Assembly (NCBI GenBank): GCA_023412695.1
Contig: JAEYNG010000101.1
Span: 1 to 5,999 of the forward strand
Reading direction: 5' to 3'
DNA: 5,999 nt
Source: Planctomycetota bacterium
GTDB taxonomy: Bacteria; Planctomycetota; Phycisphaerae; Phycisphaerales; UBA1924
This document shows positions 1-5,583 of the stretch, in pieces. The notes under the pieces were generated by a model. The model had not been told where the DNA came from. It saw nothing but the letters and a program-made list of their open reading frames with translations, and searched no databases. The stretch's first letter is position 1, and every line of letters begins with the position of its first letter. The position numbers and the translations under genes are program-made.

Positions 1-1
1 G

Positions 2-856
2 AAGTGGACGATCGACGACCGCTACGCCTACGACGAGATCCCGCGCCTGCCGCTGCGCTTCCAGCTCGACGCCCGCTACCCCGTCTCCGACCTCCGCCTC
101 AGCGCCGGCATCGAGGCGACCGCCGAGGGCCTGTCGGCCGAGGCCCGGCTCTCCGCCCGCGGCCAGGAGTTCCGGGCCCGCATCGCCAACGGCAAGGCCG
201 AGCTCGCGCGCCGCAACCCGCCATCCGACTCGTGGGAAACGCTCGCCTCCGGCGACGCCCCTGGCTTTGCGCCCGGCACGGTTGTCAATGTCACGTTCTG
301 GCACGCCGACCAGGCGATCGGGTTCGAGATCAACGGCGAGGCCGCCTTCGAGCCGTGGACCTACGACTGGGGCCCCGGCGAGCGCATCCGGCAGGCAACC
401 GGCCGCACGATCGAAGAGATCTACTCGAACTACGGCTCGACGAGCGGCAACCCGCTCCAGAACGCCGCGCTCTATACACGGCCCGATGTCCGCTGGGTCT
501 TCGAGGGCGCGCCGCTGCGGCTCCACCGCGTCACGCTCGATCGTGATCTCTTCTACCAGCCCGCCCCCGACCGCGGCGACCACGGCGGCTCCGCACGCGC
601 CACCGGCCCCGACCACCCGCTCGTGCTCGGCAGCGACCAGTTCTTCCCCTGCGGCGACAACTCGCCGGCCAGCCTCGACGGCCGCCTCTTCAGCAGCGTG
701 AACCCCTGGGCCGCGCAGCAGTTTGATAACACCATCGGCGTCATCCCGCGCGAACTCCTCCTCGGCCGGGCATTCTTCGTATACTGGCCGTCGCTCCATC
801 AGGGGTCCGGCGCGATCCCCGTCCCCGACTTCGGACGCATGCGGTTCATCTGGTAA
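2..856 (+). CDS. lepB: Signal peptidase I (S26 family), C-terminal part, 5' truncated
   Basis: This would cleave signal peptides from exported proteins at the outer face of the inner membrane. The reading frame is open from base 2 to the TAA at 854-856 (284 residues visible); the start lies outside the window. Seen directly: a box E-like motif, GDNSPASLDGR, at fragment residues 218-228 (bases 653-685), then VPRELLLGRAFFVYWP and a PDFGRMRFIW tail, the usual order at the C-terminus of S26 signal peptidases. The first roughly 200 residues are far more than the few tens normally found between the catalytic lysine (box D) and box E. They contain a beta-rich stretch (VNVTFWHADQAIGFEINGE, about residues 97-115) that suggests a concanavalin/laminin-G-like inserted domain; that fold is inference. 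The catalytic Ser and Lys should lie upstream and cannot be checked. The family call is confident; the symbol lepB is by homology only. Confidence 0.85.
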   Translation, partial: KWTIDDRYAYDEIPRLPLRFQLDARYPVSDLRLSAGIEATAEGLSAEARLSARGQEFRARIANGKAELARRNPPSDSWETLASGDAPGFAPGTVVNVTFWHADQAIGFEINGEAAFEPWTYDWGPGERIRQATGRTIEEIYSNYGSTSGNPLQNAALYTRPDVRWVFEGAPLRLHRVTLDRDLFYQPAPDRGDHGGSARATGPDHPLVLGSDQFFPCGDNSPASLDGRLFSSVNPWAAQQFDNTIGVIPRELLLGRAFFVYWPSLHQGSGAIPVPDFGRMRFIW

Positions 857-955
857 CCGCCACTCAAACGTCCCAGAATCCCGCGGCCACCCCGCATAAA
901 CGGCACGCCGCCGCGGCTCCGTCACCACTTTGTTCGCCATCCCCAGTATCGGCAT

Positions 956-961
956 TACCAT
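956..961 (+). promoter_or_regulatory. Candidate -10 box upstream of the SGNH hydrolase
   Basis: TACCAT fits the TANNNT form of a sigma-70 -10 element and stands out in a GC-rich spacer, 24 bases before the ATG at 986. A T-rich patch (TTTGTTC, 929-935) lies upstream, but its spacing (20 bases from TTGTTC at 930-935) is longer than ideal, and the alternative TTCGCC at 933-938 (17 bases) is a weak -35. It would give a short leader that includes the ribosome-binding site. Weak evidence based on motif alone. Confidence 0.25.
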
Positions 962-972
962 TGAACTCCCCC

Positions 973-978
973 AGGGAG
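973..978 (+). promoter_or_regulatory. Ribosome-binding site of the SGNH hydrolase
   Basis: AGGGAG lies 7 bases before the ATG at 986, a good Shine-Dalgarno match at normal spacing. It supports this ATG, as does the signal peptide that begins directly at this start. Confidence 0.65.
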
Positions 979-985
979 TGGTTGC

Positions 986-2647
986 ATGCCGACAAGGACC
1001 GCCCAACAGCTCTGCTGCGCAACGCTCGCGGCGCTCACGCTCGCCGCAACCGCCGCGCACGCCCAGCCCTTCTCGGCGCAGGACCCCAACCCGTATGCAG
1101 TTGTCCGGCCTGAAAAGGTCGCTCGCTTCTTCGCCGCCGCTCGCGAACGGCGCGTGGACATGGTCATTATCGGCGACAGCAACGTCCGCTTCGGCGCAAG
1201 CGGCGGCCTCGAGAACGGCTTCGGGCGCTCATTCACCGCTCGCTACGGGTGCTACGCCACACGCGTCGATCCGGTGGGCGCCAACGGCCCGTGGACCCCG
1301 GAAGTCATGCACTCAAGCAACGCGCCATTCGACTACTTCACCGGCGGCGCGCCCGCCGAGCTCGTCGGCGGCTTCGCCGAGAGCTTCGGCTTCCCTGCGA
1401 CGCACTTCTGGCTCGAGCCCGGCGAGGAGATCGCGTACCTCTACAACACCGGGCTGGGGATCGGCGCGCAGCACCCGATGGACATCACCGGCCCGCTGCG
1501 CTGGCACATGACCTATTACCGCTTCCCAGCGCCCGGCGCGGGCGAGCCCTCGAGCTACTTCTCCCCCTCGTGCCGCGAGCGCTGGCCCGGCAGCGCGTGG
1601 AACACCTACGCCGCCGGTCAGGTCTCCACCTCCGGCAGCAACCCGCCCGGCATGGTGGACTGGACCTTCGACGTCCCCGCGGGCGAGCGCACGCCCAACG
1701 GTCTGCTCTTCTGCCTGACGGACTATGCCGGCAATCAGGGCATGGTCGGCCCGTTCTACGCCGATTGGAACCGCGTCGAGAACACCGACCGCACCAGCGG
1801 CATCGCCTACTCCCCGCTGCTCTACCAGGGCGGCCAGCGCGCCCGTGACGCGGCATTCTCGCTCCTCAGCGGCGCAACAGAGCAGTCCATGACCGAGTGG
1901 CTGCGTCAGATCACCCGCCTGCAGAACGGCGAGCCGATGCTGCTCGTGCAGATCATCCACGGCGGCAACGACGCCGCGTCCGACCTTCCTTCCATCGTCT
2001 ACACCCGCGGCATGGAACCGCCCGCCGACGGCGTTTCCTGGCCCGCCGGCGCGCCCACCAACACGCGCGACGGCATCCATCAGAACTTCATGTCCATCAT
2101 CAACCGCCTGCGCGACCAGTGGACCGCCGCGGGATACGACGAGGACAACCTCTTCTTCATCATCGGGTCCTACTTCCCTCACCCACCCTCATGGTTCGAG
2201 TCCGAACCCGGCGCAGGCGACGGGCCGCAATACGTAGTCGGCACTGAAGAAGCCCTCCCCGCCTGGTACGACATCGCCAACGCCGAGTCCAACGTCGCGC
2301 TCGTGAACGGCTACCAGCTCAGCACGTGGGAAGAGTTCACCGACAACGCGTGGTACCGTATCTCGGGCCAGCCATTCCCCTTCGGCGATCAAGCCCATCT
2401 CTCTCCCACCGGCTACATCGCGTGGGGCGAGACCGTCGCCGAAGCCGTGCAGCGCGCCTGCGACTGCGGCCCGAGCGTTGACATTGACACCAACGGCCGG
2501 CGCGAGGTCCCCGACATCTTCGCGTTCCTGTCGCTCTGGTTCGCCGCGGACCCGCGCGCAAACTTCGACCAGCTCGGCGACATGCCGACCGTCCCCGACA
2601 TCTTCGCGTTCCTCAGCTCCTGGTTCGCCGGCTGCGCCGGACACTAG
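986..2647 (+). CDS. Secreted SGNH/GDSL-type hydrolase with C-terminal dockerin-like repeats
   Basis: Predicted exported hydrolase (553 residues), probably an esterase or deacetylase acting on an extracellular ester or glycan; substrate unknown. Residues 1-26 form a signal peptide with a plausible cut at AHA/QP. SGNH blocks are visible: GDSN at 63-66 (nucleophile Ser65), GGND at 326-329 (oxyanion Asn328) and DQAH at 468-471 (Asp468/His471). Between the first two lies an insertion (about 70-320) with a beta-rich centre (about 160-260), much longer than in compact SGNH enzymes. Residues 493-553 form a dockerin-like module: two tandem VPDIFAFLS-WFA units, the first preceded by a calcium-loop pattern (D499, D501, N503, D510), ending AGCAGH. 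This matches what I know as the planctomycete 'GC-type' dockerin tail. The second loop is degenerate (D528-Q-L-G-D, one residue longer). It converges with the next gene across 18 bp. Motifs seen; fold and substrate inferred. Confidence 0.85.
   Translation: MPTRTAQQLCCATLAALTLAATAAHAQPFSAQDPNPYAVVRPEKVARFFAAARERRVDMVIIGDSNVRFGASGGLENGFGRSFTARYGCYATRVDPVGANGPWTPEVMHSSNAPFDYFTGGAPAELVGGFAESFGFPATHFWLEPGEEIAYLYNTGLGIGAQHPMDITGPLRWHMTYYRFPAPGAGEPSSYFSPSCRERWPGSAWNTYAAGQVSTSGSNPPGMVDWTFDVPAGERTPNGLLFCLTDYAGNQGMVGPFYADWNRVENTDRTSGIAYSPLLYQGGQRARDAAFSLLSGATEQSMTEWLRQITRLQNGEPMLLVQIIHGGNDAASDLPSIVYTRGMEPPADGVSWPAGAPTNTRDGIHQNFMSIINRLRDQWTAAGYDEDNLFFIIGSYFPHPPSWFESEPGAGDGPQYVVGTEEALPAWYDIANAESNVALVNGYQLSTWEEFTDNAWYRISGQPFPFGDQAHLSPTGYIAWGETVAEAVQRACDCGPSVDIDTNGRREVPDIFAFLSLWFAADPRANFDQLGDMPTVPDIFAFLSSWFAGCAGH
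2507..2630 (+). repeat. Tandem coding repeat of the dockerin module
   Basis: A 23-base exact direct repeat occurs at 2507-2529 and 2591-2613, encoding VPDIFAFL both times. A second exact match, CTGGTTCGCCG, follows at 2536-2546 and 2620-2630. Both pairs are offset by 84 bases (28 codons), so this is an in-frame internal duplication that gives the two helical repeats of the dockerin-like tail. The loop sequences between them have diverged while the helix codons are nearly identical. Confidence 0.9.
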
Positions 2648-2665
2648 CGCTCCGCCGCCACGCGC

Positions 2666-3304
2666 TCACTTCCCGCCAGGCGTCCATACCAGCTCAAACA
2701 TCCCCCCGCCCACCGGCCGGATCTTCCCCTGCGCGAACAGCTCATCCCACACCGCTCGCGGATACTCCCGCGGCGGCGTGATCGCTGTCACGTGCGACTT
2801 TCCGCTGCTCAATGGCGACCTCCCGAGCTTTGAGTCCTGCTCGAGCTGCGTGAGCTTCAACCGCTTCTTGAACGCGGCGAGCGCCTTCGCCAACAGCTCC
2901 GGCGAGAACGTCCCCGGAGGCGCGGGCTTCGCCACCGCCTCCACCGGCTCCGCGCTCGATGCAGGAACCGACGCGGGCTGCGGCGGCGTCGCGACGACCG
3001 GCCTCGCCGCGGGTGCAGGCCGAACGTCCGACGGCTTCATCGTCGAGAGATCGCCGACCAGCTTCGCGAGCGCCTCGATGTTCCGCTCCGCCACGATGCG
3101 CGACGCCTTCAGCTGGTCCGCCGGCGTCTTCTGCAGGGCCTTGTGCACGCGCTGCCACAGGTCGCCGGCCTTCTTCGCGTCCGTGCAGACCGCGATGTCC
3201 GACACCAGCTCGCTCAGCTTCTGCAGGCTGATCGTGTCGAGGTTGTTGTAGTACCGCTTCACGATCCCTTGCTGGTATGAGCTGAGATGCTGTCCCTTGG
3301 CCAT
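2666..3304 (-). CDS. Conserved protein of unknown function, two domains joined by an Ala/Pro linker
   Basis: A 212-residue protein with no signal peptide or membrane segment, so probably cytoplasmic. I cannot assign a function. Residues 1-88 look all-helical (MAKGQHLSSYQQGIVKRYYN onward, with many Leu/Lys/Glu). Residues 89-131 are an Ala/Pro/Val-rich low-complexity linker. Residues 132-207 form a compact second domain with a basic stretch (FKKRLKL, 145-151), SKLGRSPLSSGKS (158-170), and PP-EYP-VW-EL (177-189) before the GGGMFEL end. Both domains resemble hypothetical proteins I recall from planctomycetes. The ATG at 3304 is preferred over upstream ATGs (out to 3514) because it is preceded by AAAGGCGGA (3319-3311) at 6-base spacing, and the longer version would read Arg-rich sequence overlapping argB. 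It lies 82 bp downstream of argB on the same strand with no visible promoter, which suggests co-transcription. Confidence 0.8.
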   Translation of the reverse strand: MAKGQHLSSYQQGIVKRYYNNLDTISLQKLSELVSDIAVCTDAKKAGDLWQRVHKALQKTPADQLKASRIVAERNIEALAKLVGDLSTMKPSDVRPAPAARPVVATPPQPASVPASSAEPVEAVAKPAPPGTFSPELLAKALAAFKKRLKLTQLEQDSKLGRSPLSSGKSHVTAITPPREYPRAVWDELFAQGKIRPVGGGMFELVWTPGGK

Positions 3305-3310
3305 CGTTGT

Positions 3311-3319
3311 TCCGCCTTT
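3311..3319 (-). promoter_or_regulatory. Ribosome-binding site that fixes the start of the unknown gene
   Basis: Read on the minus strand, AAAGGCGGA ends 6 bases before the ATG at 3304. It decides between this start and the longer upstream reading frame, which would overlap argB and encode Arg-rich, shadow-like sequence. Confidence 0.55.
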
Positions 3320-3322
3320 GGT

Positions 3323-3374
3323 GCGCCGGCTCCGCGCCGGTTGTCTCTGGTGGGCCGGCACTCGGTGCCGGCGC
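3323..3374. repeat. Nested GC-rich palindromes between argB and the downstream gene
   Basis: A 52-base region contains several complementary arms. A perfect 8-bp hairpin has arms GCCGGCAC (3354-3361) and GTGCCGGC (3365-3372) around a TCG loop. A second hairpin has arms CCGGC (3326-3330) and GCCGG (3336-3340). The outermost arms GCGCCGGC (3323-3330) and GCCGGCGC (3367-3374) also pair perfectly, so alternative folds are possible. There is no T run on either strand, so it is not a classical intrinsic terminator. It may be a REP-like intergenic repeat or an mRNA processing or stability structure in the argB transcript; that is inference. Confidence 0.6.
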
Positions 3375-3386
3375 TGTCCTCTGCCC

Positions 3387-4280
3387 CTACGCCAGTGTGA
3401 TCTGCGTCCCGATGCCCGCATCCGTATAGATCTCAAGCAGGATCGAGTGCGGCACGCGCCCATCAACAATGTGCGCCTTCGGCACACCCGCCCGCACCGC
3501 CTGCAGGCACGCATCGACCTTCGGCAGCATCCCCTCGCCGATCACACCGCGCTCGATCATCCCCTCGATCTCCCCCTGCGTCAGGCTCGACGCGTACGAC
3601 TCCGGGTTCGCAGGGTCCGTCCGGATGCCGTGCGTGTCCGAGCACACGACCAGCTTCTCCGCCCGCAGCGCGGCCGCGACGTGCCCCGCGGCCGTGTCCG
3701 CGTTCACGTTCAGCTTCCACACGCCGTGCTCGTCCCCGCGCGTCGCCAGCGCGACCGGCGCGACCACGGGGATGAACCCGTCCTCGCACAGCGCACGCAG
3801 CAGCACCGTGTTCACCTCCACGATGTTCCCGACATACCCCAGATCGACGCGCTGCCCGTCCGTCCCCGGCAGCGTCATGCGCTCGGCGAACAGCACGCAC
3901 GACCCCATCGAGTGCAGCCCGATCGCCCGCGAGCCCGACGCGTTGAGCTGCTCGACAAGGTCGTGGTTCACCTCCTGTACAAGCACGCGCTCCGCGATCT
4001 CGAGCGTCTGCCGGTCCGTGTACCTGCGCCCCTGGATGAACCGCGCCTTCAGCCCAGCATCGTCCATCGCACGGTTGATCGACTTCCCGCCGCCATGCAC
4101 GATCACCGGCCGCATCCCCACCGCCGACATGAACGACACGTCCGTCAGCAGCGCGCGCATCTTTTCGTCATCGTCCTGGATCGACCCCCCCACCTTCACC
4201 ACCACGATCTTGTCGCGGAACGACAGGATGTACCGGTGGGCCTCGATCAGCGCGTTGGCTTTGTCAATGGCGAAGTTCAT
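3387..4280 (-). CDS. argB: Acetylglutamate kinase
   Basis: Phosphorylates N-acetyl-L-glutamate with ATP, the second step of the acetylated route to ornithine and arginine, in the cytoplasm. At 297 residues it has normal family length. Seen: KVGGS (29-33) for phosphate binding, HGGGK (62-66) with the glycines that bind acetylglutamate, GRRYTD (84-89) matching the substrate-contact G-R-x-T region, NVNADTAAG (191-199), and MLPKV (251-255) with the conserved lysine K254. A helical N-terminal extension of about 25 residues precedes the first strand, and the C-terminus reads HSILLEIYTDAGIGT (278-292). Together these resemble arginine-feedback-inhibited hexameric enzymes, such as that of Thermotoga, rather than the E. 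coli type. No other arg gene is in the window. It is divergent from holA (65-bp spacer) and followed by an unknown gene on the same strand. The ATG at 4280 is supported by family N-terminal length; upstream there is only a weak GGCGG. Confidence 0.96.
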   Translation of the reverse strand: MNFAIDKANALIEAHRYILSFRDKIVVVKVGGSIQDDDEKMRALLTDVSFMSAVGMRPVIVHGGGKSINRAMDDAGLKARFIQGRRYTDRQTLEIAERVLVQEVNHDLVEQLNASGSRAIGLHSMGSCVLFAERMTLPGTDGQRVDLGYVGNIVEVNTVLLRALCEDGFIPVVAPVALATRGDEHGVWKLNVNADTAAGHVAAALRAEKLVVCSDTHGIRTDPANPESYASSLTQGEIEGMIERGVIGEGMLPKVDACLQAVRAGVPKAHIVDGRVPHSILLEIYTDAGIGTQITLA

Positions 4281-4345
4281 GCAGCCGCCATCGTAGGAGT
4301 CCCGTCCGCGACCGCTTCCCCGCGTCCCCGCCTAACCTCTTCGCG
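4281..4345. promoter_or_regulatory. Divergent argB/holA promoter region
   Basis: This 65-bp spacer must hold the starts of both divergent genes. Toward holA, TAACCT (4333-4338) ends 7 bases before the ATG, the geometry expected for a -10 box driving a leaderless transcript; no Shine-Dalgarno sequence precedes holA. Toward argB, TACGAT on the minus strand (4295-4290) ends 9 bases before its ATG. I see no convincing -35 for either. The boxes are motif matches only, and no operator palindrome (ARG-box-like) is evident. Confidence 0.4.
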
Positions 4346-5452
4346 ATGGCGAAGAAAGCCGCATCCTCCAGCCCAAAGGCCGCCGCGGGAAGCCGCCTCA
4401 CCGCCGCCACACGCGTCGCCATCCTCCACGGCGACGACCGCTTCCTGCAGGATGAGCACCTCCGCCTGCTCCGCGAAGCGCTTGCAGAAACCCTCGGCGG
4501 CCCGGACGCCTACGACACCGTCCGCTTCGACGGCGCACAGGGCCAGTCCGTCGCCGCCGACATCCTCGACGAGTGCCGCTCCTTCGGACTCATGCAGCAG
4601 CACAAGGTTGTCCTCGTGGACAACGCCGACATCCTCCTCAAGAAGTCCGATGACGAGGACGCCGCCCCCGCCGCCTCCCGCGGCCGTCGCGCTGCCCCGA
4701 TCGATGTCCGCCGCCTCATGGAGTCCTACGCCGCCGAGCCATCCGACTCCGCGACGCTCATCCTCCGCGCCTCGACCTGGCGACCCGGCAACCTCGACAA
4801 GGCCGTCGCCGCCCTCGGCGAGCGCGGCGCGATCATCGACTGCGACGCGCCCGACCCCGCCAAGGCCGCACAGTGGGTCGCCAAGCGCGCCACCGTCCGC
4901 CACAACACCTCGATCGACCCCGAGGCCGCCCGCCTCCTCATCGCCAGCATCGGCACCAACCTCGGACGTCTCGACAACGAAATCGAGAAGCTCGCCCTCG
5001 CCGCCGGCGGCAACGGCGCGCCCATCACCACCGCCCTCATCCGCGAGATGACCGGCGTCTCCCGCGAAGAAGACTTCTGGCACCTGCAGTCCACCATCGC
5101 CACCGGCGACGCCGCCGCCGCCCTCGGCCGCATGCGCGAGATGGTCGAGGTCTCCCGCCACGACCCTGTCGTCCTCTCCTGGTCCTTCACCGAGCTCGCC
5201 CGCAAGATCCACGCCGTCCGGCGCGCCGCCGACGCGGGCCAGAACCTCCAGCCCGTCTCCAACAAGCTCCGCCTCTGGAACGATGCGCAGGCCATCTTCA
5301 ACGCCGCCCGCGCCATCCCCGGCCCCAGCGCGGCACGCCTCTACGACCTCGCTGTCGATACCGACGCCGCCAATAAATCCGGCCGCGGCGACCCCATCCG
5401 CAACCTCGAAATCCTCACGGTCCGCTTCTCCGACGCCATCCGCCGCCGCTGA
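4346..5452 (+). CDS. holA: DNA polymerase III delta subunit (clamp-loader wrench)
   Basis: Delta binds and opens the beta sliding clamp as part of the DnaX clamp-loader complex during replication. The 368-residue length is slightly above the roughly 340 of E. coli. Residues 1-22 are a Lys/Ala/Ser-rich extension. The N-terminal AAA+-like domain starts with RVAILHGDDRFLQDEHLRLL (23-42), matching the family's 'hGe-fLidE' opening, and continues through VVLVDNADIL (88-97) and MESYAAEPSDSATLIL (125-140). Middle-domain hallmarks include IGTNLGRLDNEIEKLAL (202-218) and MTGVSREEDFWHLQSTIATGD (235-255). The C-terminal collar region contains LSWSFTELARKI (277-288) and the 'DTDAANKSGRGDP' stretch (338-350). 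An acidic-then-basic low-complexity insert (about 99-118) interrupts the first domain. No Shine-Dalgarno precedes this ATG; the next in-frame Met is far inside the domain (Met83), so this start is the best available. It is followed by a hairpin and a lipoprotein gene. Confidence 0.93.
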   Translation: MAKKAASSSPKAAAGSRLTAATRVAILHGDDRFLQDEHLRLLREALAETLGGPDAYDTVRFDGAQGQSVAADILDECRSFGLMQQHKVVLVDNADILLKKSDDEDAAPAASRGRRAAPIDVRRLMESYAAEPSDSATLILRASTWRPGNLDKAVAALGERGAIIDCDAPDPAKAAQWVAKRATVRHNTSIDPEAARLLIASIGTNLGRLDNEIEKLALAAGGNGAPITTALIREMTGVSREEDFWHLQSTIATGDAAAALGRMREMVEVSRHDPVVLSWSFTELARKIHAVRRAADAGQNLQPVSNKLRLWNDAQAIFNAARAIPGPSAARLYDLAVDTDAANKSGRGDPIRNLEILTVRFSDAIRRR

Positions 5453-5482
5453 AGCATCCTTTCTCAAGCCCCCCACCCGAAC

Positions 5483-5508
5483 TTCGCCGATGGGTCCCCA
5501 TTGGCGAG
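5483..5508 (+). terminator. Strong hairpin downstream of holA, possible terminator without a U-tract
   Basis: An inverted repeat begins about 30 bases after the holA stop. Arms at 5484-5493 and 5498-5507 pair over 10 positions (one G-T wobble) around a GTCC tetraloop at 5494-5497; a further G-T wobble (5483/5508) extends the stem to 11. The following bases are GC-rich with no T run, so if it terminates transcription it does so without the classical tract. It could instead protect the holA mRNA 3' end. Confidence 0.4.
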
Positions 5509-5565
5509 CCGCGCATCCGTATCCGCGCCGCCAATCCGGCCACGGAGCGGCCGGCACCCGCACGC

Positions 5566-5571
5566 AGGAGG
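5566..5571 (+). promoter_or_regulatory. Ribosome-binding site of the lipoprotein gene, long spacing
   Basis: AGGAGG is a perfect anti-Shine-Dalgarno match, but it ends 12 bases before the ATG at 5584, longer than the usual 5-9. No in-frame start lies closer, and the lipoprotein signal begins right at this ATG, so the start is still preferred. Confidence 0.55.
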
Positions 5572-5583
5572 CCCGCGGCCATC

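Larger units (their letters stand above)
857..985. other. Intergenic spacer between signal peptidase and SGNH hydrolase genes
   Basis: A 129-bp spacer between two same-strand genes, with no small gene I can support. It contains a 7-bp inverted repeat (CCGCGGC at 881-887 and GCCGCGG at 910-916) around a 22-base loop. There is no following T run, so it is a poor intrinsic terminator. Its 3' end carries the putative promoter and ribosome-binding site of the hydrolase gene. Confidence 0.6.
5453..5583. other. Intergenic spacer between holA and the lipoprotein gene
   Basis: A 131-bp spacer with the hairpin described at 5483-5508 and a Shine-Dalgarno sequence near its 3' end. I see no convincing -10/-35 pair. 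TTGGCG (5501-5506) and TATCCG (5520-5525) are only 13 bases apart, which is too close. Confidence 0.5.

Noticed and set aside
4..546. 180-codon plus-strand frame starting at base 4
   Set aside because: Arg/Pro-rich shadow of the signal peptidase frame that starts at base 2 and carries box E.
881..916. Inverted repeat after the signal peptidase gene as an intrinsic terminator
   Set aside because: Only 7 bp of stem around a 22-base loop with no T run. The CCGCGG core is itself self-complementary, so chance is likely in this composition.
1313..2182. 289-codon minus-strand open frame inside the hydrolase gene
   Set aside because: Antisense shadow with Gly/Ala/Val/Arg-rich sequence. The plus-strand frame has a signal peptide, catalytic motifs and repeats.
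2648..2665. GCGC...GCGC in the 18-bp convergent gap as a shared bidirectional terminator
   Set aside because: The arms are only 4 bases and there is no T run on either strand. The gap is simply short.
3305..3514. N-terminal extension of the unknown minus-strand gene up to an ATG at 3514
   Set aside because: The extension is Arg-rich, overlaps argB, and runs through the palindrome cluster. The ATG at 3304 has a ribosome-binding site and begins the ordered domain.
3297..5051. 584-codon open frame on the plus strand spanning argB and half of holA
   Set aside because: It is extremely Arg/Pro/His- then Ser/Pro-rich, has no recognisable motif, is antisense to argB and out of frame with holA. It is an artefact of GC-rich codon bias, which keeps shadow frames open.
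4277..5563. 428-codon open frame on the minus strand antisense to holA
   Set aside because: Composition is almost all Gly/Ala/Val/Glu/Asp, the expected antisense of GC-rich codons. It overlaps the start of argB and has no motif. holA on the other strand is unmistakable.
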